Positions 21,402-32,563 of a stretch of DNA of 32,616 nucleotides are shown piece after piece; the stretch's first letter is position 1, and each line of letters opens with the position of its first letter. Under the pieces are notes generated by a model. The model worked only from the letters and a program-made list of their open reading frames with translations. It was not told where the DNA came from and searched no databases. Position numbers and translations under genes: made by a program. The stretch is taken from the NCBI GenBank assembly GCA_000827205.1, contig KN832555.1:884837-917452 (forward strand). Direction: 5' to 3'. The DNA comes from Plicaturopsis crispa FD-325 SS-3. Lineage: Eukaryota; Basidiomycota; Agaricomycetes; Amylocorticiales; Amylocorticiaceae.

Positions 21402-22196
21402 ACGCCGCCCTCCTATCACCATCTAGGCAGCATCGACACACACCGTCTGTCCTGCGCGACTTGTTTTAAAAAATGACTGGCTTGCTTGCTTTGCCGCTGA
21501 TCTTACTACATGCGACTTGTCTGCGAAGTCTTCCTCACAATCTAGTCTTTGATCTCCGCTGTCCACTTCCTAACCCTTCTTCCTGTTCAAAGTATCTTAT
21601 GTCTCCTCGGATCGTTACTGGTGATTTATGCCCGGAATGTTATGAACAAAAACCTTGTCTAGAACCGTTCGCTGCGGCAGGCAGTCCTCCACTTCTCCGG
21701 ATGATTCAGGCTCGGTTCACGCTGCTAGCAGTCAACAAATGTGACGGCAGTCTTATACAATCCTGGCCTGGACTACCCTGTGTTCAAGTTGTCTTTTATG
21801 AAGCATGAATACACCTCCTATACGTGCCATTGCTTGACTGTTCGTTGGGTGCATGATGGTGAAACGAAGGCCCACACATTGATCCATGAATTATCATGCA
21901 TCTTGGTGGTCCGAATATTATCCTTTGCTCACCAAGCTCACAAGCGCATTCGATCCAAGTAAATGAAGTGGCATATGCATAATACAAGATAACTGTGTAC
22001 CGGTTATAAGAAACGAGTATAAGTAAATTGTGATGAACAGGAGGGAAGTATACTGGAAGTATAATATGCATTACCCACGACAGCACGGAATAGTCGAAGT
22101 GTAGGCGGGGGATAGTAAGTAACAAAGTGTAATTTGTGTTTGAAGGAACCTGGGCGGATGTCTTGAGTGGGCGTGAAGCGATAGGACACGGCCAAT
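21402..22196. other. Convergent 3' flanks; no convincing gene
   Basis: 795 bases between the ends of the SR-like gene and the minus-strand unknown gene. A 111-codon open frame at 21473-21808 begins with a hydrophobic segment, but it has no domain and no homologous motif I recognise. I regard it as 3' UTR sequence. The middle, about 21960-22130, is AT-rich. Confidence 0.5.
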
Positions 22197-22928
22197 CTAC
22201 ATCTTCACTTTCTTTGCCGATGAAGACGAGGGCTCCAGGTCCGCCTGGTTGGCATCCCTCTTTTTGCCGGTCACGTCCTTGAGAGGGGCGCTAGAGGTGC
22301 TACCGCTGGAGGTGGAAGCCGCGGCGTTGGCAGCGGCGCCCTTCTTGCTGGGGTTCTTCTCTAGATAGGCCTTCTGGGCCTCGGGAGTCACGCGCACGGA
22401 CGTGAATTGCATGAGCTAGACGAAACGACGCGTCAAAAAAGGCTTGGATACTGCTGAAAGCTCAAACATACGGATTTACGCATCTTGTTGATCTCGTCTT
22501 GCTCCGCCCTCGTTATCTTCCTAGAAGTCGCGCTGTTTCACGAGCACTAGGTCAGCCTGCTGCCTCCAGGTCGCGATAGTACATGGTCACTCACGTGCAG
22601 CCGTACTCCTTGACGAACTTATTGAAGCTCTTTTTCATGTCGGGGACAAGATGGAACTTGATGATCTCGGTGGTGACTGGGCCTTTGCTGGTATCCACGG
22701 TCGCAAGATGGTCAAGGAACAGCTTCTGGGCCTATTGAATCCATTGTAGCGTTAGTTCAGGCTTATAAACGCGTCGAAAGACGCGTTACGCACATTCTCT
22801 CGAGCCTGGTAAGCGCGGTTAGATACAGGCGCGAACGACCTTCGGTCGATGTCTCCGCCAAAGGTATAGCGCGAGCCTCCCATACCCCCCATGTCGTACA
22901 TACTAAAGGGGTCGAATCGGCCAAACAT
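22197..22928 (-). CDS. Unrecognised small protein, possibly nuclear
   Basis: Four exons on the minus strand, 22794-22928, 22595-22731, 22472-22532 and 22197-22415, join to 183 residues with consistent phases and canonical splice ends. I do not recognise the family. The N-terminus is Gly/Met-rich (MFGRFDPFSMYDMGGMGG). The middle looks like a compact helical domain: AQKLFLDHLATVDTSKGP, KFHLVPDMKKSFNKFVKEYG and ITRAEQDEINKMRKSLMQF. The tail is Ala/Ser-rich and ends in a basic KKVKM, with another basic GKKRD, consistent with nuclear location. The gene shares a 157-bp upstream region with MED6, so the two may be co-expressed. The clean intron-exon structure argues that the gene is real; function should not be guessed. 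Confidence 0.75.
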
Positions 22929-23085
22929 ATCAAGAATAATTTATAGAGAATAGGGTGTTTTCGTTGTGGTCGGTTGGTGGTGGGAGGTAAAGAGACGCGT
23001 TTCCAAGGATTCGCGAATGTCTTAGACGCCACGTGAGCATGATAATTAGCGGTGGCGCAAGGCTTTCAAGTTGCATCCTACTGCC
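22929..23085. promoter_or_regulatory. Short bidirectional promoter with an E-box
   Basis: Only 157 bp separate the start codons of the unknown gene (minus) and MED6 (plus). A CACGTG E-box at 23030-23035 lies about 50 nt upstream of the MED6 start; such sites bind Cbf1-type bHLH factors in fungi. No TATA box was assigned on either side. Confidence 0.6.
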
Positions 23086-24285
23086 ATGGACGCCAACGAT
23101 TTACATCCAGCAGACGATTATAGCACTCGTTTCTTCATATGGCACGAGTGGATACAGGTGTGCAGCTATCTCTTGACCGGAAAAACGAATACTTACGCAT
23201 GTGTATCAGGCAAATGGACCGCTAACCACAGCGAATGTATTTGACTACTTTGCGACGTCCATGTTCTACGACAAGCAGAGCAACAATCAGGTCTTGCGCA
23301 TGCAGACCATGCACACGGGCATGCCCATTGAGAACGAGGCAGAGGAGCTGAAGTGAGCTGCTGTAGCTGCATGTTTATAATTACTAGTCTGATTGCCAAA
23401 CTTGCAGGCGTTTCACAGGCATTGAGTTTGCTTTGGTACAAGCACAGCCGCCGTCTCTATTCATTATCCACAAACGAGAGCGTCTCTCTCCAGACGAAGG
23501 TCCGTCCTGTTGGGGGCCGCTGCACACCAACCCGAATTTAAACTTCTAGCACATAGTGAGACCCTTGGCGGCTTATTTTATCATAAGCAACAGGATATAC
23601 CAGTCTCCTGACCTGTACACCGTGATATCCAACCGATTAGTGCGCTTATTCAACTCGCTCCTGTCTATGAGTTGTTCACAACCTATATATTCTACAGCTC
23701 ACCACGCTGTATTCACTACAATCGTCATTGGACATTCTCCGTTCACACAGACCAGACTACACACCTCGCACTGGTTTTGTCTGGCCTATCGTCGACCCAT
23801 CCGTTGCCGACAAGTCCACAAAAAAAGGCGGGGCATCAGAAGAACTTCCTCCCGCCGCTGAGGCGGAGCAAGATCCAGCAGCGGCAGACGCAGCGAAACG
23901 CAAACCTGTGATAAACACAAACTCTAAAGCAGATACGTCTAGCACGCCGAAGAAGCAGCAGAACAACTTGCTGCTGCTGAACGCCATGCGGACGACGGCC
24001 GCCCATTCAAACATGTCGTTCTCGTCGCGCGCGTTAACGGCAGAGCCGGAAAGCGCTACCGCAGAGACGCCCGGCCCTACTTCAGGTGGGCGATCGTCTG
24101 CCACCCCCGTTTCTGCTGTCCCTACCTCCGCGACGTCTAGACTGTCTGCAGCTCAGGACGTTCCGCCGGCCAAAGGGCCTGCTGGTGCAGGGAAGAAGAA
24201 AAGAAAACGTGAGCATTATTGAGCTGTATGCTATGAGTTTAGCGATGCTTACTTCTCTGTCTTAGGAACACTAGCGACATCATAA
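23086..24285 (+). CDS. MED6: Mediator complex subunit 6
   Basis: Head-module subunit of Mediator, linking activators to RNA polymerase II in the nucleus. Six exons give about 306 residues: 23086-23157, 23210-23352, 23408-23499, 23557-23639, 23698-24208, 24266-24285. MED6 signatures are clear: FFIWHEWIQ, NVFDYFATSMFYDKQSNNQV, FTGIEFALVQAQPPSLFIIHKRERLSPDE, VRPLAAYFIISNRIYQSPDL and YTVISNRLLTTLYSLQSSL. After about residue 165 the chain becomes a low-complexity tail rich in Ala, Pro, Ser and Lys that ends in a basic KKKRKR. The last intron (24209-24265) has a strong GTGAGC donor and would give the ending TLATS. Reading through instead would stop at 24222 with EHY. Both ends are compatible with the protein; the spliced one is preferred. 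Confidence 0.94.
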
Positions 24286-24643
24286 GGTCATGGCACCGGA
24301 AAGCTCGCCTACCCCGCGCTGTGCCCTCATTCCGGTGGGCTCACATTGGATATCTCTTCCTGGCAAGTTTTTGCTTCGAACGAAGGCTCCAGGTTCGTGC
24401 TGCCAACGGAGGGGTAGAATGAAATTGTGATTGTCCGTGCCATGGCACGCTATGTGAACATGATCGTCTACGGTATATACGATCTCATGGGCTGCTTGTA
24501 CATCCCACATATGTAACAGTCAGCAAAAGTCTTTGCCTCGGCGGCAACTCGACTTGATCCTACGATCTCTGTCCCATCCATTGACACGCCAGCCATTTAC
24601 ACGGAGTGTCGCGACCAGTTCATCATGCAAAGGCAGCTGGACT
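24286..24643. other. Convergent 3' flanks of MED6 and AP-3 sigma
   Basis: 358 bases between two gene ends that face each other. Short open frames are present on both strands but carry no domain signal. Nothing else was seen. Confidence 0.6.
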
Positions 24644-25404
24644 TTATCGGGCGCCAACACCTGATAGCCTGCTCGTAAACCACCCAATGGGGGTCTGGAG
24701 GCCCGCACTCCTCTGCCCGACGCCTCCCACACCCAGGGATAGCGGGTTCGCAGATGCGTAAGACTCCTTCCGTGCTTTCGCCGCAAGTTGCACTGTGTCA
24801 CGGCAAGATAAGATAAACGCTGATGCTGAGCCAGGGAGTTCGACGTACCTGCACCGTGAATCTCGTCCACATTGGTTTCCAGCACTAGACCCCCTTGGAT
24901 GATCTCCGCGAGTATATGATGTACCTCGTCGAAATGGAATACCAGATCCAACTCGCAGACGTTCTCAAACGCCCGATCTAGTGCTTCGACAAAAACCTGC
25001 CAAGTTACATCGCCGATGTTTTCAGTGAATGGGGCAATGAGACTGCGAGCGAACGTACGTACTTGGATCAAGTCCAGTATCCCCAGCTCGCTCTCAGCAC
25101 CGTCGACGACGAATACGAAGTACAGTGTTGCATAGCTCCTGTATACCACTGTCCAGCGCTCGGCACCGTCGACTTTCGGGCCGAGGAATGCCTCGAGCTC
25201 GGGGGCGTCCAGGAAATTACACAGGCCCGCAGGGCGAGAGGAGATCAGGGAGAAGATCTTTTGGACAAGGGTTTGCGAGCCCTGGTGCAGCGGCGTGTAG
25301 AATTTGGTCAGTCTGGCGACACCGGAGGTGTTGACTGGTGGCGATTAGTTGCTTGTAGGGGTTACGATAGTAGAGTACTCACAGATAAGGACGGCGTGTA
25401 TCAT
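24644..25404 (-). CDS. APS3: AP-3 adaptor complex subunit sigma
   Basis: Small chain of the AP-3 clathrin-type adaptor, which sorts cargo from Golgi or endosomes to the vacuole. Four exons on the minus strand, 25383-25404, 25063-25334, 24849-24996 and 24644-24792, join to 196 residues. The start MIHAVLIFNTSGVARLTKFY is the usual sigma-adaptin N-terminus. The middle YATLYFVFVVDGAESELGILDLIQ and VFVEALDRAFENVCELDLVFHFDEVHHILAEIIQGGLVLETN are diagnostic for AP-3 sigma, since SESELGILDLIQ is not found in AP-1 or AP-2. About 45 residues after the core form a Gly/Ala/Ser-rich extension (SLGVGGVGQRSAGLQTPIG), longer than in yeast or animals. The first coding exon is only 22 nt. Confidence 0.96.
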
Positions 25405-25710
25405 CGTAGCTAAAGCCTAACGGCGCATATGGCTTAAGAGCGAGCCAGCGAAGATGGCAAACCACGCTATGCAGATGCACAGTATCCTATGCTGCAAACC
25501 GCTCCGGCCAATGAAGTCGTTATGGTAGAACTAAAGGCAAGGTCGACGTGAACGAGCAGAAGGCATTCGCGCAGTCGCGTCAATCAATACATGTATGTTC
25601 ACGTGAAGACTCTAAATCTGTAGACACGGAAACATCTCCTGGTAGAGCGCTTGGCCGCTATATATGCAGTGTACCAGTAGGGTGTTGTACAATGTACAGG
25701 ATACAATTAT
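25405..25710. promoter_or_regulatory. AP-3 sigma promoter and 3' flank of the ECD gene
   Basis: 306 bases between two minus-strand genes. A CACGTG E-box is at 25600-25605, about 195 nt upstream of the AP-3 sigma start. No further gene was seen. Confidence 0.5.
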
Positions 25711-28700
25711 TCAAGAGGCATCTCTAGGAAGTTGCCAACCAGGTTCCAACCTCCCCGCAAGATTACTGACCGGCCCCGACAACCCACCCTGGCTTTTGAA
25801 ACTTTCCAAGAAATTCTTGATCAAGTTATAATCCATCGGCTCCTCGGTTTCGTCCTCATCGTCACCGTCATGGCCACTTCCGCCGCGCTGCAGAATGGCC
25901 TTGAGCTCGGCGTCCATCGCAGACTCGACGTCCTCGTCCTCCTCTTCGTCCTCCTCCTCAACATCCTCGACAGTGGCCTTGGCTTTGCCCTTGCCCTTAT
26001 CTCGCGCAGTGGGAGGAGGTGCCGCTTTTGCGGCTGGCGATGGTTTTGTTTTCCCTGTTTTGCGCTGGGCGAGCTCTGCATCCATGGCTTGCATGACAGC
26101 CTCGAAGGAGTCGAGATTGGGATTGACACTCGGTCGTGGTCCTGGTGCGGGTGTGCGCATTGGAGCCTCTTTGCCAGGAGATGGCTTTGGCTCCGAGGCG
26201 GGCTTTGCGGGAGACTTGGCCTCGGCTTTTACAGACGAGGGGACAAACGCTGCAGAAAATGTCAGACATTCGATACATAGAGACGAGAAAAATGGCGATA
26301 AACGCACCACCTCTGCCCTTGCGATCGCGGATAATGTCACCCCACTCGGCGTCTGAGATGCCCAATGCCTGTCGTGAAAACTCCAAAAACTCCTCTTCCT
26401 CAGCGCCCATATCGACTTCTACATCACCGACAACCTGCGGCCGGTCCTCCTCGGACTCCTCATCCTCATCTCCTCCGCCGGCATCATCTTCTTCATCGGT
26501 CTCATCGTCCGAGTCTACACCGTCATATTTATCCCGCGGTAGGATGGGCTGGCGGATGGGCTTCGCGGTGGGTTCCGCAGACGCAGGAGGCGGCTTGTCG
26601 GGGCCCAAGAGTTCGACTACGTCGGTCTCGATGGTGGTCGGCGCGACGCGCTGTGAGTTGCCGTAGGCTGCGGGCATCTGGCCGTATTCCGAGGGTTCTA
26701 GTCCGGGGACAAGTTTGTCCATCGCAGCCTGGCGTTCGGCGGGGTCCACGGCGGGCTGTTCGTCGTCGTCATCGGAGTCAGACGTTTTCTCGTCGCTGAA
26801 ATCTTCTGGGTCAGAGAGGTCTTCGTCGTCGGAGTCCTCGCTACGAAATAAATGTTAAGAGTGGATCGGCGAATAAGCTGAAATGCAAACCACTTACTCG
26901 TCAAATTTAGCACCTTCCAAGTCGCCTTTGCCATCTACAAATTCCTCGACCTTCTTCGCCAGCCCTTGGAGCCTCTCTGCTTGTTCCCGGGCCACACGAT
27001 CCTCCTCCGTCTCCTTCTCACCACCCTCCGGCCCGTCCACATCCATCGCATTCGCATCGACTGGCTTGTTCTGCCCGACCGTGCGCGCGAGCATGTCGTC
27101 GAAATCTTGCGCGTCGATGTTCAGCCACGCGTCAGAGTCCTCCGGCTCGTTCGTGGGCTCGATATCGGGGCTAGTCTGGGCTACAGCGCTGGTGACCATG
27201 TTTGCGAAACTTGGACGTGTGGAGTCGCTATGCACGGGAGCCCGAGTCAATGAATGCTACTGGATGGAAAAACTTGTAGTACGTACTCTTCTCTACGAGA
27301 ATGTACGAATGTCTCTGCCGCTTTGTCCTCGAGCTCGTTCCACAGCTGAGAGCCTTCGGCCTCACCCCGGAAATACGAGGCCGAGACGAGATTTTGGATG
27401 TATGTTTTGTATTCGGGATTGCGGCGGAGAGCGTCCTTCCGTGCCTCGGCCTAGAGAAATGCATATATGTAAGCTCGAACACAATAAAACGCTGTTGTTG
27501 TCACTCACTGAAGATTTTACGCCCTCAGCGGTGCTCACTGACGGATCGGCTCGACCTTTGCTCTCCTGATAGAGCATCTCGAATCCACAAGCCTATCACC
27601 GCAAAACACGATAACTGTTAGCATCCATTCCTAATACATCGGACGAGATGCCCTACAATTTTCATGCCGACATCCCGCCATCGTAGTTCAGGAGAACCCT
27701 CCTTCTCAGTCCACCTCCCGAATATCTTCGGCGGGTAGAATTTTTGCCCGACCAATTGCGCATAGGCTGTACGCGTCATTTTGACCGTCGTGAGGACGGA
27801 AGGCTGAGGTGGGAACCGGGCCATGCGGTGGGCAGCCTATATGCACAGTACGGCGGCGATGAGTACGCGAAAAAAGACCAGTCGCAAGATACTCACGCGT
27901 AGTTGTATAGCGTCTCGTGTATAGAACGTCTCGACGGGTTTTTGTACGAGGGAGGGGTTGAAAGATAATGCGCGTGCGATGTCAACGGGTAGGTACGCTT
28001 TTGTGACGTGCACATGATCTTTCGCGGCCTCGGGATACCTGGTACGGGTGAGCCAATACTCGGCGAAAAAAATAAGGTCTCCACCTACCGTGCTATTCGT
28101 CCCCACACTATATTCTCAACACCAGGCGGGGCCAATGTGTTGATTGCTGGATCCCGCACGAGCTTCACCGCGTCCTCAATATCGATGTAGTCTTCGACAT
28201 CGTCATCGAGTCCTACACCAGTTCCCTCATCGTCGCTACCCTGCACACGTCTGCGGCGCCGCTTGCGCGAAGGCGGCGACACATGCGCAAGGGGGATCAA
28301 GTGGAGCCGCCCGCTGTGGATCCATACCTGTGAAGCAGACACGCACAACGCTCATAAACACGGGAAACCGCACCAGATGCATGAACGGGCGCACCCTGTT
28401 CTCGGAGTTGGTCGGTTTGACCCATGTCGGCAGGGCCTCCGCAGCCTCGATCAGGAGGAACTCGCCGTCGGAATCGCATACACTGCATTCCGCAGGTAAA
28501 CGCTATGTTTGGTAAGGAGGGGAAAGGATGCGTACCTTATTACGACGTCCCATTTTGTGCTGATCTCCTTCAGGAGCCAGACGATGCACCATTCATCGTC
28601 TATGCAGTCGCCGACGCGCACGCGGCCCTCGAGCAGCCATCCGTTCTCGACATCGGGATCGGACACGACCTTGAGCTCAAACGCATCGCGGTGCCAAAGA

Positions 28701-28846
28701 AAGCCTGGTAAAAGCTCATTGGCGTGTGCTTGGATGCAGGTAGCGAAAGTTGTGACTGAGGCTTTGTCTGCAAGATGAGCTGGCGGATGTAATGTGTATT
28801 GCAGAGTGTCCTCAGGTATCGTCGGTGGGCGGTTGAAGATATCCAT
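25711..28846 (-). CDS. ECD: Ecdysoneless/SGT1 (ECD) family protein
   Basis: Members of this family take part in transcription and pre-mRNA splicing through the U5/Prp8 machinery and bind the R2TP complex. The fungal role is inferred. Ten exons on the minus strand give 869 residues: 28536-28846, 28395-28482, 28089-28327, 27897-28038, 27657-27836, 27509-27592, 27287-27450, 26898-27227, 26308-26840, 25711-26249. Landmarks are DDEWCIVWLLKEIS, DSDGEFLLIEAAEALPTWVKP, NRVWIHSGRLHLIPL, YPEAAKDHVHVTKAYLP, PSLVQKPVETFYTRD, ARFPPQPSV, TRTAYAQLVGQKFYPP, ACGFEMLYQ, SDAWLNIDAQDFDDML and the C-terminal MDYNLIKNFLESFKSQGG. The second half is highly acidic, with several Asp/Glu runs and Lys/Ala/Pro-rich linkers, as in family members. 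Exon 9 may end 3 nt earlier at an alternative donor. Confidence 0.95.
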
Positions 28847-29431
28847 GATTTATCGTTGTAAGGTGAGCGTAGTAGACAAGCTGCGCGAAGCGGCACCGGC
28901 GACTTGAAAGACGCTGTCGAACTATCCTCCGTCGCCGTTGTAGACGATGACTTCGACCGACGAAATTTACGATCTCGTCGACGTCAAGTCTCAGCGTCAA
29001 GCCTTCGCATTCCAGCTAACGCGTATTATTGCGCATCTCCCCATACTTGTTCTGCGCCGCAATCCAAGCTAGCTGAGTCCTGAGTCGTATTTGCAATCCT
29101 TCGTCGAATGTGTAAACGGAAAAGACCACACGCAAGGCTCTGGAGCCCTCGACGTCGACGTTATGAACTATAGCTTATGAAGTTGCTATTATCGGTGCTG
29201 TTAGAGCAGCGGGAGCCGTCATGACAGTAAGCATGCCGCTGCAATTCGTTGAGATATGCGTGGTCAACTGACGGCATCACACAGAACCGGCACAAGTACA
29301 CCGACTGGTATTCAGCAGCATGCGTACTACTAGTACTGTCGCCGACCGGAAGGACGTATATATCAAGTATGTTCGCAAATAACATAGCTTTCACTGAATC
29401 ATCCCCTCCTACTTAGTCGCCGCTCGCCAAC
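28847..29431. promoter_or_regulatory. Divergent promoter, ECD gene and P450 gene
   Basis: 585 bases between divergent genes, with no open frame of interest. The P450 side contains TATATAT at 29357-29363, about 70 nt upstream of its start codon, a good TATA-box candidate. The ECD side lacks an obvious TATA element, as expected for a housekeeping gene. Confidence 0.6.
29357..29363 (+). promoter_or_regulatory. Candidate TATA box of the P450 gene
   Basis: TATATAT at 69-75 nt upstream of the ATG at 29432. The position is typical for a regulated fungal gene with a short leader. No transcript start is known. Confidence 0.45.
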
Positions 29432-31839
29432 ATGGTCGAAATACCGCCTGGTCCGAGATATGTGGTATCACATCTCCCCCGCATTCTCCTACCGCCTGTG
29501 GCGACGTACGCCCTGCTCACGCTAGCGTGGCCGACACTGCCGATCTGGCTCATCGTGCTTGTGTCGCCCCTCTCTCTCCCGGCGCTGTTGGCGTTCAATG
29601 TTTATCGGGAGGAGTGGCATAACCAGCGCGAGGCAAAGAAGTTGGGTGCTGTGTTGGCTCCCAGCATCAAGGACACCGGGCTGGGGGGTCGCTCACTTAT
29701 TTCAAAGCTCGTCTCGAACGCCAAAACCGGTTACATTGGTGCAGTCCTCTGTTGAGCTTCGAGTGTTGTGGTAGATCCTGACATCGCATCGGTTCCGACA
29801 GCGGAGGTGTTCAGAGACTTGGTCGAGGAATATGGCCATACCGTCAGGTTTAGTGTCATGTTTGAAGAACGCGTTCGTCTGCTTACTTTCCTAGTACGAC
29901 GATGCCTTGAACTTATCATGTCAATATTCTAGTGGTTCACGACCGAGCCCGAGCATATTAAAGCAATCTTGGCCACACAATTCGACGTCTTTGACAAAGG
30001 TCCCGAGCTTAACGCTCAGTTCAACTCTTTGCTCGGAACCGGCGTGTTTAACAGCGATGGTACGTCCTTGCATACGCTACTTTGACGAGTGCTTAGCAAT
30101 GTTCATTACGCAAGGTGACCTGTGGAAGTGCGTTTTCAGTCGAATACTCCGTTCTGCAGAAACTAATTGACACACGCTCTACGTAGATTCCACCGCTCGA
30201 TGACGCGCCCTTTCTTCTCTAAGGACCGCATTTCGCATTTCGATATATTCGACGAACATGCCGAGCACACTGTCAAGCTCCTTCGCCAACGAGTGCGGGA
30301 GGGATGGCCCGTTGACATCCAGGTATGTCAATATCTTGTACTCGTACCTGCCCGCCGTTCTGACTCTCTCTTCGCAGGACGCCGTCTCCCGCTTCACGCT
30401 CGATTCCGCCACCGACTTCCTCTTTGGACACAACGTCAACTCGCTCTCTGCTGGACTTCCCTACCCGTCCTCCCTGCTTATCCCTTCTTCCCCTGACTAC
30501 CTCAATAATCCCACTCACCCCGCAAACACCTTTGCATATGCCTTTTCTGAGGCGCAATTCGTTACTTCCCTGCGCTCGCGGCGAGGTCCAGCCTGGCCGC
30601 TCGCCGAGTTCTGGAGAGACAAAGTCAAGGCTCAAATGAAGGTAGTGGACAGTTTTATTGAGCCCATCGTAGAAGACGCTATTAGCAAAAAGAGGGCGGA
30701 AGGCGGCGCGAAATATGGTGGTGCAGACGCGAAGGCTAGAGAGGTGGTTGACGGCGAAACACTTTTAGATCACCTCGTCAATTACACGGAAGGTGTGTAT
30801 CATGGCTTTTTCGGCGCTTGCACCCCACATTATTATTCATACCTCGCGGGGGTGCAGATAAAAAGATCATCATGGACGAGACCATGAATATCATGATCGC
30901 TGGCCGGGATACCGTAAGCTCTTTTCCGCTCCATGCAGTCTACCATCGTAATAACCGACGTCCGTACAGACTGCTACGACCCTCACATTCGCTATATACA
31001 TGCTCGCCCAGCACCCGCATTTCCTCGCCCGTCTGCGCGCGGAGATCCTAGAGCACGTCGGCCCGGACCGACGGCCCTCGTACGACGACCTTCGGCAAAT
31101 GAAATTCATGCGCGCGGTCATCAACGGTGCGCCTTTTGTCCATAATACTAAGCACGCACTGACAACCCTGACGCGACACCGCCCCAACCAGAAACGCTGC
31201 GGCTCTACCCCGCCGTGCCCATAAACTCGCGCACCGCGATGCGCCCGACGGTCTTTGCTCCCACCGCCTCGTCGCGCTCTTCCCAGCCGTACTACATTGC
31301 TACAGGGACCCGCGCTACATATTCGGTGTTCCTCATGCACAGGCGCAAGGACCTCTGGGGCCCCGATGCAGAAGAATTCGACCCTGACCGGTGGCTGGAC
31401 GCCCGCGTAGCGCGGGTGACGAAGAATCCGTTCATGTTCACGCCGTTCAACGCCGGGCCGCGCATCTGTCTCGGCCAGCAGGTAAACTAGTCTCGTCTCT
31501 CGCTAGTCTTTCGAGCGTCGATATCGATGTGCTGACTACTGTGTTCACTGAAGTTCGCGTACAACGAGAGCTCGTTCATGCTCGTCCGGTTCTTCCAGGC
31601 GTTCTCGGGCGTCAAGCTCGCGCCGGAGGCCGTCCCCGTCGAGTCGCGTCCGCCGCAAGAGTGGAAGGCCTCTAGCGGCCCCCAGGCAAAGGAGAAAGTG
31701 TGGCCTCGCAGCCATCTCACCATGTATGCAAATGTGTGTTTTCTTCACCCTTCAGTTGGGGCGTCCGGTATTGATGTACATATAGGGCGGTGTATGGGTG
31801 ACCCTCGAGGAAGCGAGTGCCACCGTGGATGCAGCTTGA
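29432..31839 (+). CDS. Cytochrome P450 monooxygenase, CYP63-like
   Basis: Membrane-bound haem monooxygenase; CYP63 enzymes of white-rot fungi oxidise alkanes, fatty acids and aromatic xenobiotics. Eleven exons give about 610 residues: 29432-29738, 29775-29872, 29933-30059, 30115-30127, 30187-30322, 30378-30792, 30858-30913, 30970-31126, 31192-31481, 31554-31733, 31786-31839. Two hydrophobic stretches near residues 15-55 anchor the N-terminus. Landmarks are [36 protein letters not shown], the I-helix [17 protein letters not shown] (about 380-396), ETLRLYP (ExxR, Glu437/Arg440), [10 protein letters not shown] and the haem loop [12 protein letters not shown] (Cys529). The end is GGVWVTLEE. Exon 4 has only 13 nt (DLW plus split codons). 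Intron 1 would be just 36 nt (29739-29774), or 45 nt if the donor is 29730, so that junction is uncertain. Substrate is unknown. Confidence 0.95.
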
Positions 31840-31943
31840 TCGCCAGGACTTGGTCGGCCAGCAGGATATTTATTTGTACTCTATGGTCTGTAGCCTCCAC
31901 CGTTCAGTTATGCAGCGTCTGTGCCAACAACTTACTATCAGGA

Positions 31944-31975
31944 GTCCAGTGTTCGATAATTATCGAACACTGGAC
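31944..31975. repeat. Perfect 32-bp palindrome
   Basis: Two 16-base arms meet without spacer: GTCCAGTGTTCGATAA (31944-31959) and TTATCGAACACTGGAC (31960-31975). It lies about 105 nt after the P450 stop codon. The arm sequence recurs further right at 32381-32394 and 32547-32563. Confidence 0.9.
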
Positions 31976-32563
31976 CCCCCCTCGTTGCACGCTTGTTCCT
32001 CATCCTTTCCCTCGATTCTTTTTTGTATTAAGGCCTTTCCATGGCCCTGAATATGACTGTGAAGTCCGTTTTTTAAAATACTGAGTCTGTGGATGGTGAA
32101 AAATCGAACAGTGCCGAAAATGAGCGGTTTTTGGATTGAATGCCGCCGGGAGCCTTCCGATGCCAATTTTTCGCCGCAAAAAAAATGTAGTACATAAGCA
32201 CATGTAGTACGAGCGTTCGTAGACAATTCCGAGCGCCCCAGGATCTCGTTCTGCATGTTGTCGAAACGAAATCGCTATGAAGCGTTACATTGAGGCGCCA
32301 CAACGTGACAGTTTAAACTCCGCTGAGCGTGGAGATCGCCCTCGGCAGCCCATCAAGAGCGTGACACACCGTGACAAAATTTATCGAACACTGGGTCCCT
32401 TTCGTTTGGGCATCCGCAAGTGCTTTGCGCAACATTTTTGCCTCAAAAAAATCGGAACCATGAAGCTTAGAAGGTATATTTGTGTCTACAAAAAAGCCGG
32501 GGAAGAAAGGAGTTGTGGTTGAAGCCAGAAAAAAAGTTTCATTGAGATTATCGAACACTGGAC
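31944..32563. mobile_element. Candidate MITE-like element with 17-bp terminal inverted repeats
   Basis: GTCCAGTGTTCGATAAT at 31944-31960 is the exact reverse complement of 32547-32563, bracketing 620 bp without coding potential. An internal copy of the inner 14 bases lies at 32381-32394, and a degenerate one (ATCGAACAGTG) at 32103-32113. Ends of the form CAGTG...CACTG recall pogo/Fot-type DNA transposons, but no clear TA target-site duplication is seen right at the borders. It could also be a piece of a larger repeat that continues past 32616. Confidence 0.45.

Noticed and set aside
21473-21808. 111-codon plus-strand frame starting with a hydrophobic, signal-like segment
   Set aside because: It lies in the 3' flank of the SR-like gene, has no family motif, no clear promoter and no introns; probably chance.
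24286-24643. Search for a structured RNA between MED6 and AP-3 sigma
   Set aside because: No long inverted repeats or conserved RNA signatures were visible; short GC words pair only locally.
25732-26280. 182-codon plus-strand frame opposite the ECD gene
   Set aside because: Antisense to the low-complexity acidic part of ECD, where long shadow frames are expected.
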